This document shows, piece by piece, positions 8,867 through 18,535 of a stretch of 64,000 bases of DNA (the first letter of the stretch is position 1; every line of letters begins with the position of its first letter). The notes under the pieces are model-generated. The model searched no databases. It was given only the letters and a program-made list of their open reading frames with translations, and was not told the DNA's origin. The position numbers and the translations under genes are program-made. The DNA is taken from NCBI RefSeq assembly GCF_937127095.1, contig NZ_CAKZLP010000077.1, positions 62,001 to 126,000 of the forward strand. The letters are read 5' to 3'. Source of the stretch: an uncultured Amphritea sp. (GTDB taxonomy: Bacteria > Pseudomonadota > Gammaproteobacteria > Pseudomonadales > Balneatricaceae).

Positions 8867-11170
8867 ATGAACAAGATCCCGGCTGTCAGCTCCAGTGATT
8901 ATTACCGCATCGAAGAACTGGTTGATATAACCAGCTTTGCAGAGCTTCTGGAAGGCTACTACAAGGCAACCGGTATTCCTAACGGTCTTGTTGGCCTGGA
9001 TGGTGGACTTATTACCCAGGCTGGCTGGATTGATGCCTGCACCCATTTTCATCGTGGTAACGAAGAAACAAACCGTCGTTGCGTCGAAAGTAATTGCACC
9101 CTCCTCGAACAAGCCCACAACAAAAAGGTTAGCTACTCTCTCTGTAAAAACGGGCTTTATGACTACGCTACACCCATTATTATTGAGGGTAATCATATTG
9201 CCACCCTGTTTATGGGGCAACTGCTACATACGTCGCCTGATTTTAAACATTTTGAGCAACAGGCTGAAGAGTTTAACTACGACAAAGCGGCGTATATCTC
9301 TGCAATTAAACAGGTGCCGGTCATACCCAAGGATCAGATTGAAAAGCAACTGGATCATCTGGTTCAGGTGACAACGACTCTGGCAATGAGTGCTCTGAGT
9401 TCAATCAGAGAGCGGCACCTTCAACAGGCGCTGAAAGATAGCAAAAAACAACGCATTGAGATCAAAGACCTGCTTGATAACTCCCCGGTAGGCGTAAGCT
9501 GGTGTGATGACGCCGGTAATATAGAATATATTAATCACGCATTCACCCGCATGTTCGGCTACACCCTTGAGGATCTGCCGAACGTAATGACCTGGTTTAC
9601 AAAAGCGTATCCGGATGCGATAAATCATGATGAAATTATCTCCCGCTGGGAAAATTGGGCAAACAGCGATCATAGACTCACAGAACCCTTTATCGATGAA
9701 AGGACTATTCGTTGCAAAGATGGCACAACCAGAAGAGTTGCTGGGCAGGTTTCGGCTATAAACAACAAAAGGCTGTATATCTGCACCGATGTCACGGAAA
9801 GATGGCGCAGTGAACAACGTAACCTGACAAGAAATAAAATGTTGGAACGGGTTGCAAAGGGTGATCAACTCAACACTATCATGCATCACCTGATAACCGA
9901 TATTGAGTCAGAAAACCCCTCGATGTGTTGTAGCATTCTGTTGCTCGATGCAGAAGGAAAGCACCTTATAAGCTGCGCAGCACCCAGCTTGCCCGACTTT
10001 TATAATGAAGCGATCAACGGCGTTGAAATAGGCGTGGGGGTGGGTTCCTGCGGCACTGCGGCCTACCTGGGAGAGCGGGTCATCGTTGAAGATATTGCCA
10101 CTCACCCGTACTGGACACCTTACCGTCAACTGGCTGCCAGCGCGGGTCTGGGGTCATGCTGGTCCGAACCTATTCTCGGGTCTGCAAACCAGGTTCTCGG
10201 CAGTTTTGCCATCTATCATGCAACGCCAAGCACGCCTGATAGCGGTGATATTGAACAGATCTCTTTTGCCGCAAACCTGGCGTCAATCGCGATAGAAAAT
10301 GTTATCAACCATGAAGAGCTTATCAGAAGTGAACAGGCCTATCGCAGCCTGGCAGAAAACGCTCCGGATGCTATCGCACGATATGACCGGGAGGGAGAGC
10401 TGATCTACACCAATCCTAACTTTGAGGCGCTGTTCACCAATAACCGGTCTGAAAATGACAGCTACCTTGAACATTACCACTCTGTTATCAATAAAGTGAT
10501 CAGCACAGGAATACCCCAGCAGGTAGAGATCAGCATACCGACAGCATCCGGGCACTGTTATCTGATGTTCAATATTGTCAGTGAAGAGAATGATGATGGC
10601 GCAGGGGCACTGGCGATCGGGCGGGATATAACACTGCACCGGGAGATGGAGCAAAAACTCGAGAAACAAGCCCGGACTGACTTCCTCACCCAGCTCATCA
10701 ACCGGGGACACTTTTTTGAATTGGCAAATCGCGAGATTCTGGTTGCCAGCCGTTATAACAATCCACTGTCACTCATTATGTTCGATCTTGATCATTTTAA
10801 GCAGGTTAACGATACCTATGGCCACGCCATCGGAGACCTGGTGCTGCAGAAAATAGCGGATGTCAGCCAGATGACCATTCGTGCTGCTGACATTCTTGCC
10901 CGGCTGGGGGGGGAAGAGTTTGTCGTGCTACTGGTGCAGACAAATCACGACGCAGCGAAGCAGAGTGCCGAACGGCTGCGTCAGGCGATTGCCCGGGCAA
11001 CCATCTCTCTTGGCAGTAATGAAACGATCGCTGTCACAGCATCCTTTGGTGTGACGACAATCTCCTTTGATAAAGGCATCAGCCACACCATCAACCATAT
11101 GATCTCTGACGCCGATAAAGCGATGTATCGTGCTAAACAGGAGGGACGCAACCGGGTGGTATGTGTCTGA
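8867..11170 (+). CDS. PocR-PAS-GAF-PAS diguanylate cyclase
   Basis: This soluble 767-residue protein begins with a PocR ligand-binding domain (about 10-175, with CxxxNC and CKNGLYDYATPI motifs). A PAS domain (about 200-315), a GAF domain (about 330-475, GVGVGSCGTAA) and a second PAS domain (about 490-600) follow. The C-terminal GGDEF domain has the active form GGEEF near residue 680. An RxxD product-inhibition site (RAAD) sits five residues before it, so synthesis of c-di-GMP with feedback inhibition is expected. No transmembrane segment or EAL domain is present. The ligand of the PocR domain is unknown; in PocR itself it is a small diol-related compound. Confidence 0.85.
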   Translation: MNKIPAVSSSDYYRIEELVDITSFAELLEGYYKATGIPNGLVGLDGGLITQAGWIDACTHFHRGNEETNRRCVESNCTLLEQAHNKKVSYSLCKNGLYDYATPIIIEGNHIATLFMGQLLHTSPDFKHFEQQAEEFNYDKAAYISAIKQVPVIPKDQIEKQLDHLVQVTTTLAMSALSSIRERHLQQALKDSKKQRIEIKDLLDNSPVGVSWCDDAGNIEYINHAFTRMFGYTLEDLPNVMTWFTKAYPDAINHDEIISRWENWANSDHRLTEPFIDERTIRCKDGTTRRVAGQVSAINNKRLYICTDVTERWRSEQRNLTRNKMLERVAKGDQLNTIMHHLITDIESENPSMCCSILLLDAEGKHLISCAAPSLPDFYNEAINGVEIGVGVGSCGTAAYLGERVIVEDIATHPYWTPYRQLAASAGLGSCWSEPILGSANQVLGSFAIYHATPSTPDSGDIEQISFAANLASIAIENVINHEELIRSEQAYRSLAENAPDAIARYDREGELIYTNPNFEALFTNNRSENDSYLEHYHSVINKVISTGIPQQVEISIPTASGHCYLMFNIVSEENDDGAGALAIGRDITLHREMEQKLEKQARTDFLTQLINRGHFFELANREILVASRYNNPLSLIMFDLDHFKQVNDTYGHAIGDLVLQKIADVSQMTIRAADILARLGGEEFVVLLVQTNHDAAKQSAERLRQAIARATISLGSNETIAVTASFGVTTISFDKGISHTINHMISDADKAMYRAKQEGRNRVVCV

Positions 11171-11194
11171 TCGACAGTTCATTACCTTTTCCTA

Positions 11195-11232
11195 TCTGCG
11201 AAAAATACATTTTGAGGCGGAAAATTCGCAGA
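11195..11232. repeat. 8-bp inverted repeat between the two c-di-GMP genes
   Basis: TCTGCGAA (11195-11202) and TTCGCAGA (11225-11232) can pair around a 22-base loop just after the GGDEF gene. There is no T-run, so an intrinsic terminator is not clearly supported. It may be an mRNA structure or an operator ahead of the GGDEF-EAL gene. Confidence 0.35.
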
Positions 11233-11314
11233 ATACAGAAAAGGCTTACATACTGGATAAGACTTACAATCAATGCGATTGGAAAAAGCTATAAATGCAA
11301 GGCGGTGAGTTCAT

Positions 11315-13600
11315 ATGAGGCTGTTTGAAAGAGATATCTGGTCTATATTTTATATTCTGACGGCCTTCTTCACCATGTCGTTGATCGCAGTTGCATATAG
11401 TGGCTGGCATACAATCTATAAACAATACCAAACATCGCAGGAAAACAGCCTCAAACTGATTGCCAACTCTACACACTCCCTCTACCAGACTAATGGGATA
11501 ATGCTCGAGATTGTAGGCCATCGTTTTATTGAAGATGTGACTTACAAAGACAATACCAACTCGATGAAAATCCTTGATGCTGCACTTCTGGAAAGCCCTG
11601 CAATTACAGCGATCGCCATAGTCAACCCGCAGGGCCAGATGCTGTTTGCCACTAATGGCCTGGATGTGGCCAGATTTCCCAACCTGTTAAAACAGGAAGA
11701 TAGTCGTGAATCCTTTTTGGCGGTTATGCAAAGCCATCACATGATGTTTGGCAGAACCTACTATTTTAAACCATTCAATGACTGGATTGTGCCTATCAGA
11801 AAGGCGATCAGAGACAACCAGGGCAACGTAAAGCTGGTTATCACGGCAGCCCTTCGGCTGGATGACTCCTTTGGGTTTATGATTAAAAATGTCGATCAGA
11901 ATCACCAGTACGCCATCACCATTATTCGCGATGCCGACAAATATATTCAGTATGCAAGCAATGGCAGTGAAAACAACTACGAAATCTATCGTAAACCGCT
12001 TTCACAGGAGAGAATTGATGTCTTTGAGAAGAGTATAAAACTGGCTTATGGCGCTACCTTCGATGAACTAAAACGCACTGAGCACCTACTATCATTACCC
12101 TACAAAACCGAGGATGGCGTTGAGCAACTGGCCTCGTTGAAATATGACTCAACGTATAAGCTCTGGCTTATTTCCATGACAGAAATGGCCGTTATTAAAT
12201 CAGCGTTTGCACAATTGTTAATGATCTATATCACTATATTTGTAGCCATTGAGATCATTCTTTATGCTTTAGTAAAAGTTATCTTTAATGCCGACAAGAA
12301 AAGAAATTCAGACCTGTTGTATCAGGCAACCCATGACCAACTGACAGGCATGCCAAACCGAAGTTACTTGCAAACCAATATCTACAACTGGATACATGAC
12401 TCCAGCCAGCCATTCAGTATTTTATATTTAGATCTGGACCGTTTTAAAAGTATCAATGACAGCTTCGGACATCAGTGCGGCGATCAACTGCTGCTGGATC
12501 TTGCCAGACGACTGCAATTAATCATCCCCAGAGACTCAACCGTCATCCGGCATGGGGGCGATGAGTTTGTCGTGCTGACGCCTTTGGTTGAATCCCGCGA
12601 AGTGCTGGGTTTTGCCAAAACAATCATTGATACCATAACCAAACCGTACACTATCAATAATTTAAAGCTTCATATAGGCGCAAGTATCGGGATAGCACAA
12701 TATCCGCTTCATGGAGAGAGTTTTGACACCTTGCTGCGGTCAGCCGATATTGCGATGTACGAATCAAAAAAAATTAAGAACAGTATTCACCTCTTTGAAA
12801 ACAGTATGGCAGAGGGGTATCTGCAAAACGTAAAAATTGAGCAAGCCCTGAGAAACGCTATCTCTGACAATGAACTGTTTATGGTTTATCAACCTCAGGT
12901 TACCCCTCAGGGAGACTTTTATGGTGTTGAAGCGCTGGTGCGCTGGCAAAGTGGTGCATTAGGTCTTGTCGCGCCAGATTGTTTTATCCCGGTGGCAGAA
13001 ACTTCAGGTCAGATGCCCGCTATCGGGCAGTTTATTGTTCAGCAAACCCTCAAGGATATTAAAGAGATTCAGTCTGCACTGGCGCGGTCATTTCAGACCT
13101 CTATCAATATCTCAGTGCGACAGCTGATGGAACCCGGCTTCACCGATGACTTCATCAACTGTATTAAAGACAATAATCTCGACAATATATCAATCACATT
13201 GGAAATCACTGAAAGCCTGTTCATTGAAGATATACATAGTATTCGCCCCCTGCTGGATGAGATTAAAGGTCACGGTCTGTCTATTTCAATGGATGATTTT
13301 GGTACCGGTTATTCGTCACTGAGTATCCTCAGAAACCTGCCCATTGATGAACTTAAAATCGATAAGAGTTTTATCGAATGTATGTTTATCGATGAGGCGT
13401 CTCAGAAAATGGTGAAAAACATCATCATGATCGGAAAAAATCTGGGTATGGATATCGTCGCCGAAGGGGTTGAAATGAAAGAGCAACTGGACATACTAAA
13501 GGTATTCGGCTGTGACAGAGTCCAGGGGTATTATTTTTCAAAACCGTTGAAAAAAGATCAACTGATTCAGTTTATACTGAACACAAAGCGCTCCATGTAA
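11315..13600 (+). CDS. Membrane sensor GGDEF-EAL protein
   Basis: A 761-residue inner-membrane protein. One transmembrane helix lies near residues 10-30 and a second near 295-320. They enclose a periplasmic sensor domain of roughly 260 residues, probably of the CACHE type. The cytoplasmic GGDEF domain has an intact GGDEF near residue 413 but no RxxD inhibition site in the usual position. The EAL domain has EALVRW near 539, DDFGTGYSSL, LKIDKSF and VAEGVE, all the hallmarks of an active c-di-GMP phosphodiesterase. The protein is probably a bifunctional or phosphodiesterase-dominant enzyme responding to an extracellular ligand. Confidence 0.85.
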   Translation: MRLFERDIWSIFYILTAFFTMSLIAVAYSGWHTIYKQYQTSQENSLKLIANSTHSLYQTNGIMLEIVGHRFIEDVTYKDNTNSMKILDAALLESPAITAIAIVNPQGQMLFATNGLDVARFPNLLKQEDSRESFLAVMQSHHMMFGRTYYFKPFNDWIVPIRKAIRDNQGNVKLVITAALRLDDSFGFMIKNVDQNHQYAITIIRDADKYIQYASNGSENNYEIYRKPLSQERIDVFEKSIKLAYGATFDELKRTEHLLSLPYKTEDGVEQLASLKYDSTYKLWLISMTEMAVIKSAFAQLLMIYITIFVAIEIILYALVKVIFNADKKRNSDLLYQATHDQLTGMPNRSYLQTNIYNWIHDSSQPFSILYLDLDRFKSINDSFGHQCGDQLLLDLARRLQLIIPRDSTVIRHGGDEFVVLTPLVESREVLGFAKTIIDTITKPYTINNLKLHIGASIGIAQYPLHGESFDTLLRSADIAMYESKKIKNSIHLFENSMAEGYLQNVKIEQALRNAISDNELFMVYQPQVTPQGDFYGVEALVRWQSGALGLVAPDCFIPVAETSGQMPAIGQFIVQQTLKDIKEIQSALARSFQTSINISVRQLMEPGFTDDFINCIKDNNLDNISITLEITESLFIEDIHSIRPLLDEIKGHGLSISMDDFGTGYSSLSILRNLPIDELKIDKSFIECMFIDEASQKMVKNIIMIGKNLGMDIVAEGVEMKEQLDILKVFGCDRVQGYYFSKPLKKDQLIQFILNTKRSM

Positions 13601-14020
13601 ACGTCGTGTAGCGAGGCGTGCCCTCACGCCGATAATGCCAGCCCACTGCAGGCTTTATCGCGACGGGTACCCAGGGGCATGCTAGCGGCGCTTGCTACAG
13701 AATTGCGGAGTTTTTTACTTCTGCCCAATCAATTTCAAAGCGGTTGATTCTGTGATCGCACGGCTATAGCCTCAAAAGCCACGACACAGTGGTGTTCCTG
13801 TTGATGATAGTTTTGTAGCAAACCTGACCTGATGAATTGCCTAAGATCAAACTCTCGTAAGATCACAAGCGCCTTAAATCAGCTTATGTACGGCTCCGTA
13901 CAGACGCAAACTCAGCCATCACTCAAACTGTGAGCTGAAAAAACCAACGGCTTACATTGCTAGTCCCAAAAAACTCAGAGTTAAAACAATATGACAGCAT
14001 ACAAAGGCACTCATAGTCAT
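13601..14020. other. Gene-free region before the frameshifted secreted protein
   Basis: No gene is recognised. A short GC-rich hairpin, GGCGTG-CCCT-CACGCC, lies near 13614-13629, directly after the GGDEF-EAL gene and without a T-run. The remainder contains AT-rich promoter-like sequence but nothing that can be assigned. Confidence 0.3.
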
Positions 14021-14519
14021 ATGAAAGCCAGTTTAATTTCGCTCGCGGTGTCAGCTGCTATGGCGACATGGACTCCGATTATTGCGGCTGCTCCCCAGGC
14101 TGTTAACCTTCCAGGCAGCGTTAATGCGACAGGTGAGCTGGATGGTGTCATCACAACCGGTGATTCCTATCTGGACATCGGCGACGGGCAGAATATCAAT
14201 ACCAATGGCATTGAGGTCAATGGCTTCAGAACCAGTACCGGCGGCATTGATTCAAAAGGCACTCGATACGATGGGTGAGCTGTCTTTTGATACCGATTGC
14301 AGCCGCTCAGTTCAGGGCACGCTTCGATTGATGATTGATGGACTGGAGTCATACACCTGGGATGGCACTGACATTCTCGATCTTGGCACATATTCCTTGT
14401 CCAGAAGCCTCTGTGACCGTCCATGCACGGTTAAAGGTCAGAAAGAAGCCTTGTGGCCAGCCAGAGAGATGAGAACCCTGCTTGAAGCCCTTCCTGATCC
14501 GGACATAAACATTCACTAA
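14021..14519 (+). pseudogene. Frameshifted secreted protein of unknown function
   Basis: The first part (ATG 14021, or 13991 in the same frame) encodes a signal peptide, MKASLISLAVSAAMATW, and an extracellular-looking segment ending SKGTRYDG at a TGA (14276-14278). The next frame continues seamlessly as ELSFDTDCSRSVQGTLRLM and runs to 14519 (ending LLEALPDPDINIH). Removing one G from the GGG at 14273-14275 joins both halves into one protein of about 166 residues. This is either a genuine inactivating insertion in a short G run or a sequencing error. The joined protein has several cysteines but I do not recognise its family. Confidence 0.6.
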
Positions 14520-14728
14520 CCTCTCGATGTTTATGCCGACAAATACCCGGTTATTTTGTGTTAAGGCGTTAAAATTCGTATTTATGCGGAGTTACACCTG
14601 TAATTTTCACTATACCCATGATTTATACCCGTGAAATTCAGTTGTTATAAGAATAACCCTTTTAATAATTCACATAATCAGCTGGAAATTTTGAAAGCCA
14701 ACAGAAATAGATTGCTACAAGACAGTGT

Positions 14729-14760
14729 TTGCTATTCTAAAACTATGGTAATGTATACCA
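14729..14760 (+). promoter_or_regulatory. Promoter and operator of the RelE/HTH TA operon
   Basis: TTGCTA (14729-14734), a 17-bp spacer and TGTATA (14752-14757) form a sigma-70 promoter. An inverted repeat, TGGTA-N5-TACCA (14746-14760), straddles the -10, as expected for autorepression by the HTH antitoxin. Confidence 0.6.
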
Positions 14761-14781
14761 CAGTTAGGGAGATTAATATCA

Positions 14782-15168
14782 GTGAAGATATATGTTACCG
14801 ATGACTTTGATGAATTCATGGTCAAAGCACAGCTTGACGATAAGATCGTTTTCAAAGTCGCTAATGAACTGAACAATGGTCTGCATGATGGCGATCTGGA
14901 TATGGGGAGACTGTTCAAAAAAAGAATACCCTCGCCCAGGCAAAGTAAACGAGATTCTAACAGGAGCGTGGTAGATATCCGTAAGGATAATCTCCTTTTT
15001 TTCATTGATGGCTGGCGCAAGGCAGATGTCCCAAAAATAGGCAAAGAGATCCCCGATAAGCTACTGGAAACATACAGACTATTGGGTGATAGCTTCCTTA
15101 ATTTTACAGCTAAACAGATCGGGCAAAACATAACAGCGGGTTTGCTGAGAGAGGTTAAAAATGGTTGA
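14782..15168 (+). CDS. RelE-family toxin (PF06296-like)
   Basis: A 128-residue protein starting at GTG 14782, with AGGGAG ten bases upstream. The segment NGLHDGDLDMGRLFKKRIP, followed by basic SPRQSKRDSNR and the core DNLLFFIDGWRKAD, matches the RelE/HigB-like family in which the toxin precedes an HTH antitoxin. Such toxins cleave mRNA, usually on the ribosome. The stop overlaps the antitoxin gene by 8 bp. Confidence 0.75.
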   Translation: MKIYVTDDFDEFMVKAQLDDKIVFKVANELNNGLHDGDLDMGRLFKKRIPSPRQSKRDSNRSVVDIRKDNLLFFIDGWRKADVPKIGKEIPDKLLETYRLLGDSFLNFTAKQIGQNITAGLLREVKNG

Positions 15169-15469
15169 TACACGTTTAGACAAAATGCACGCAATGGCAA
15201 AGCGTTTTAATGACAACGGTACTATCGATCAATTAACGATGCGTAAAATTGATGCATTAGCCATGAGCGCTAAAAATGAAGAGATGACAGCAGCTAGAAT
15301 TAAATCGATAAGACAGCGAGAGCACATAAGCCAGGGTGTATTAGCGACCGTTCTTAACATGAGCAGTGAAAGTGTTAAAAAGTGGGAGCAAGGCAAAACC
15401 CAGCCTCAGGGAGCCGCTTTGCGCTTGCTCAATGTCATTGATAAAAAAGGGATTGAAGCGGTTATATAA
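15161..15469 (+). CDS. XRE-family HTH antitoxin
   Basis: A 102-residue protein whose C-terminal half is a Cro/CI helix-turn-helix (REHISQGVLATVLNMSSESVKKWEQG, about residues 51-76). The toxin-first order, the 8-bp overlap and the C-terminal HTH are typical of HigBA-like modules. It should neutralise the toxin and repress the promoter through the repeat at 14746-14760. Confidence 0.8.
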   Translation: MVDTRLDKMHAMAKRFNDNGTIDQLTMRKIDALAMSAKNEEMTAARIKSIRQREHISQGVLATVLNMSSESVKKWEQGKTQPQGAALRLLNVIDKKGIEAVI

Positions 15470-15536
15470 CGGCTCTCATAAAGATCAAATTAAGTCTTAG
15501 TTAGTACGTCTGAATGAGTACGTCTTAACCGTTACG

Positions 15537-16769
15537 TTAAACCTCCTGGCCCTTAGCACTCGAAGCCCGCTCCATATTATCGGAATCCACATAAAGTTCA
15601 TCGGTGGTTCTGATGCTGCCGTGTCCCAGATCAGCCTGAACGTGTGCGAGATTGCGACCTGCAGCAACTTCCATTGAGGCCCCGGTATGCCTCAGCCAAT
15701 GTGTGGTGGCGGCACGTAGCTCTGAGGCTTCGACATCAAAGCCATCGGTTATCAGGGAGTGACAGCCTTCATTCAACGCGACTTCGACAATGTTCCGCAG
15801 CTGGCGACTGCCTATACCTCGATTTTTAACCCGGGATTCGATAACCGGCTCGGCAGAGTCTTTAGAGGGAAGGGGAGTCAGGCCTCTGTGGATGCGGTAG
15901 CGCTGAAGAAAGCCGATATACTCGTTGGAGATTGAGACATCACGCTCTTTAGAGCCTTTACCATAGGCGCGGAACCACCAGTTGCCTTCGTGATCCCGAT
16001 GAAAATGGGACATCACCGGCAACCAGTTGGGCCGCTCAGATAGCTCTGAGATACGCAGTTTAAGCGACTTGAGTGTGGCGATAACAAATAGCGTACGCTC
16101 ATGCTGTGGATCTGCCATGGCCAGGGATTTAGCGGAACTGAGCAGATATTCCCATTGCAGCTCAGACAGCCGGCGGGCGGTATTGATGCCGGTTTCCTGT
16201 CTCAGATAGGGGCAGTTTTTCTTAACAATCGGAATCTGATTACCCGGCGCATAGTCTTCTGCCATCAGATAGTTAAAGAACACACTGAGATTGGAGAACA
16301 ATCCCTGCCAGGATTTCGTGTTAAGGCGACCTTTGCCAGCGCCCGCAGCACGAAAAGGGCGCCAGTTTCTGTTTGGCTCACGTAGACCATTTACCGTCGC
16401 AAAACGCCTTTCTATGGTTTCAGTCTGCCAGTGCGGATTGGGGCTGGCGACAAAGTCTGTATATTCCTCAAGATCACGTCTGCGCAGCTCCACAATGGAT
16501 TTCCTCTTGATTAACCAGGCCCAGAGCAGGAGTCGTTCAGCATCACCCCGGAACTTCTCGTAGGTGTCCTGGCTCTTCTTGCTGTAGCTACTGAGAAAGT
16601 CTTTGGTATAGCGGTAATCATCAAGCGCACCTTCAACAGCAATACTGAGCACAAACGCCTCAACAGCAGGCGCCTGATCAGGAAACACTGCATTTCGGGG
16701 TATCTGATTAAAGTGCTTAGCGGAATCGAATAGTGGCAGGCCAGGGAACTCTGTAGTCGACACGGACAT
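15537..16769 (-). CDS. Tyrosine recombinase (phage-integrase family)
   Basis: This 410-residue recombinase has a SAM-like core-binding N-terminal domain (about 60-190). The catalytic domain carries an arginine in LRISELSER, HWLRH for the H-x-x-R box, GHGSIRTTDE, and the nucleophile tyrosine in ELYVD near residue 393. The residues needed for strand exchange therefore look intact. It lies outside the prophage, about 1 kb to the left of dif, and no excisionase or cargo is obvious. A perfect 14-bp inverted repeat 56 bp upstream of its start (16825-16856) could be its operator or its recombination site. Confidence 0.8.
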   Translation of the reverse strand: MSVSTTEFPGLPLFDSAKHFNQIPRNAVFPDQAPAVEAFVLSIAVEGALDDYRYTKDFLSSYSKKSQDTYEKFRGDAERLLLWAWLIKRKSIVELRRRDLEEYTDFVASPNPHWQTETIERRFATVNGLREPNRNWRPFRAAGAGKGRLNTKSWQGLFSNLSVFFNYLMAEDYAPGNQIPIVKKNCPYLRQETGINTARRLSELQWEYLLSSAKSLAMADPQHERTLFVIATLKSLKLRISELSERPNWLPVMSHFHRDHEGNWWFRAYGKGSKERDVSISNEYIGFLQRYRIHRGLTPLPSKDSAEPVIESRVKNRGIGSRQLRNIVEVALNEGCHSLITDGFDVEASELRAATTHWLRHTGASMEVAAGRNLAHVQADLGHGSIRTTDELYVDSDNMERASSAKGQEV

Positions 16770-16824
16770 TAAACCTTGAGTTAGTTGTCTGAAATAAGAA
16801 CGCTATTGTATGAATTAGTAACCT

Positions 16825-16856
16825 CAATTACCAGTAGTGTCTACTACTGGTAATTG
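16825..16856. repeat. Perfect 14-bp inverted repeat with 4-bp centre
   Basis: CAATTACCAGTAGT (16825-16838), centre GTCT, and ACTACTGGTAATTG (16843-16856) pair perfectly. No T-run follows, so it is not a terminator. The geometry of two inverted arms around a short centre resembles a tyrosine-recombinase core site or a dimeric-repressor operator, next to the recombinase gene. Confidence 0.6.
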
Positions 16857-17796
16857 GATAGCCCTTGATATTAGCTACTTTGTACACTGTTTATCGTATT
16901 CAACGATGAGCTTTAAAACTAAAAAAATGTGCTCCTGGTCTTAGCCGTAAGGCTGAAACGCACTCAGAACAGTCAGATAACAATTCCGATTGACGCCTTT
17001 CAATATTCAGCGGCCCATCAGATGGATCATCTCGTCTCTAACTCACAAGCCAATTTATTCCTATCAATTCTCAGCTGTGCTGAAACACTGATCCAGAAAT
17101 GTCTGTACGATAATGTGAATGTAGCTGGTGCGATTCGAAAAACGGTTAGCGCCGGGCAGCTTCTCAGAACAGAGCTTTTTAGTACAGAGCTTCAATTACA
17201 CGGCGATTCAATTTCATACCTCAGCACATTAAAACAATTCTTGATCAATCCAAGCTTGATGAATCCAAGAACGATAGCTAACCGATGTAGAAAGCAGGAA
17301 CCAGGACAGGAGGTTGCATGTGCGGCTAACTGACTAAGTAAACTTAAGTCTTCAGCGCTCTCTGCACGTAAACTAAAACGCTTACTTTTAAGCTTTCATA
17401 GGTGATTGGATCGGGCTCTTAATTAGGGCTCTTATTCAGGATTCGTAATCAGACCTGGAGCCGTTATGCTTTTACTTTGAGTGACATTCAGAGCGACTAT
17501 GAATCTTAGCGCTTGAATCTAGCTCTTGAGTCGAAAAACGCATCAGATATTTACCGATGGAGCGTAGCGTGCGCTGCGTTATGTTTTGCCATACTTTACC
17601 CACGAAACAGAATTCTTCGACGCTCTCCGCACGAAACAGATTCCTTACATATCTCATCGATTTGCCAACAGTCACTGCTGACAGTAGTACGAATAACCGC
17701 ATCCAGAGCAGTACCCATAATCCCGATTACGTTAAATAGCTCAGGGCAGGCCTGCACCCACCAGGGACCGACCTGTATCACCTCTATAATTATTAT
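16857..17796. other. 940-bp gene-poor stretch left of dif
   Basis: No convincing gene. A GTG-started frame at 16929-17333 lacks any recognisable motif. Short imperfect repeats occur, such as GGGCTCTTA twice near 17415-17440 and CACGAAACAGA twice near 17600-17640. The composition looks like decayed accessory DNA beside the terminus. Confidence 0.4.
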
Positions 17797-17824
17797 ATTT
17801 AACATAATATACATTATGCGCAGT
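17797..17824. other. dif: Chromosomal dif site (XerC/XerD), left end of prophage
   Basis: The 11-6-11 layout is ATTTAACATAA, TATACA, TTATGCGCAGT. Compared with the reverse complement of the E. coli dif site it agrees at 26 of 28 positions, only the last two bases differing. The XerD-type arm is on the left and the XerC-type arm on the right. This is where XerCD resolve chromosome dimers, and here also the left boundary of a 10.5-kb prophage. Both arms are good, so the site should still serve the chromosome after integration. Confidence 0.9.
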
Positions 17825-17969
17825 CAGATAATGAGACAGTACAGGCCACTCAGCGAGTGCAAGCGCTGACAAACTCGCTCATATGACACACTAAAACGGT
17901 TGATCTAAACGCCTTTTTTCCGCCATATTCCCGGCTTCAGTGGCCGCTGATTCTGTATGAATTATAAAC

Positions 17970-18521
17970 ATGGAAAACGGATTAAAGATGATTAAAAATC
18001 AGGATGAATTGACAGGGTTTTTTATGAAAAACAGCCGCCGCTACGTGCAGAGCAAAAAATTAAACCTTGAATCGTTGGGTCTGCCGGGTCGCTATCTGAC
18101 CGCCTCCGAGGTGTCCGACCTCGGGCTAGTGAGTCGCGCCCACGCTTACAAGATCATTGCCGACCCTGAGCGCTTTCTCAGCGCCCAAGTAAAGGAACTT
18201 TTAATCATTAAGGTGTTAGGTCAGATCCCCGGCTGGCAACCTGGCTGGCGGTTTGACAGTGCGCAGCAACGCATTCACACGCCGGACGGTAAAAGCTTAA
18301 GCTGTGAAGAACTGGAGAACTTCGCCTTTGTTCAGCAGTTGCTCAGCTTATGGGAAGTTGAAAACCGCGACCAGGCGCAGCAATTGGAACGCCAGAAACA
18401 GCGGATTGAGGAGTTAGAAAACCGGCTTAAATTGCCGCCTAAACTTCGTTTATACGTGAATGATTCGCTTAAACAACGGCGCAAACTTGATATTGAACAA
18501 CCGGCCCTTAAAGCTGTTTAA
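17970..18521 (+). CDS. Phage regulator-like protein (DUF3653-like)
   Basis: A 183-residue protein. Residues 40-70 (LTASEVSDLGLVSRAHAYKII) look like a divergent helix-turn-helix. GWQPGWRFDSAQQRIHTPDGK follows, the W-x-x-GWR...TP-x-G pattern of DUF3653 proteins from small phages of gammaproteobacteria. A coiled coil (ENRDQAQQLERQKQRIEELENRL written in parts: residues about 130-155) precedes a basic tail. It converges on the structural operon across a shared terminator. ATG 17988 is an alternative start with GGA 7 bp upstream. A role in regulation or DNA binding is inferred only. Confidence 0.6.
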   Translation: MENGLKMIKNQDELTGFFMKNSRRYVQSKKLNLESLGLPGRYLTASEVSDLGLVSRAHAYKIIADPERFLSAQVKELLIIKVLGQIPGWQPGWRFDSAQQRIHTPDGKSLSCEELENFAFVQQLLSLWEVENRDQAQQLERQKQRIEELENRLKLPPKLRLYVNDSLKQRRKLDIEQPALKAV

Positions 18522-18535
18522 CCCGACATAAAAAA

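Noticed and set aside
11171..11314. c-di-GMP riboswitch before the GGDEF-EAL gene
   Set aside because: Only a plain 8-bp inverted repeat is seen; the conserved GEMM core sequence is absent.
15537..16769. Tyrosine recombinase as the integrase of the prophage
   Set aside because: It lies outside the two dif-like sites, separated from the left one by about 1 kb, and the prophage ends coincide with XerCD sites instead.
16929..17333. 134-codon frame starting at GTG left of dif
   Set aside because: No Shine-Dalgarno, no recognisable motif, and composition like the surrounding decayed DNA.
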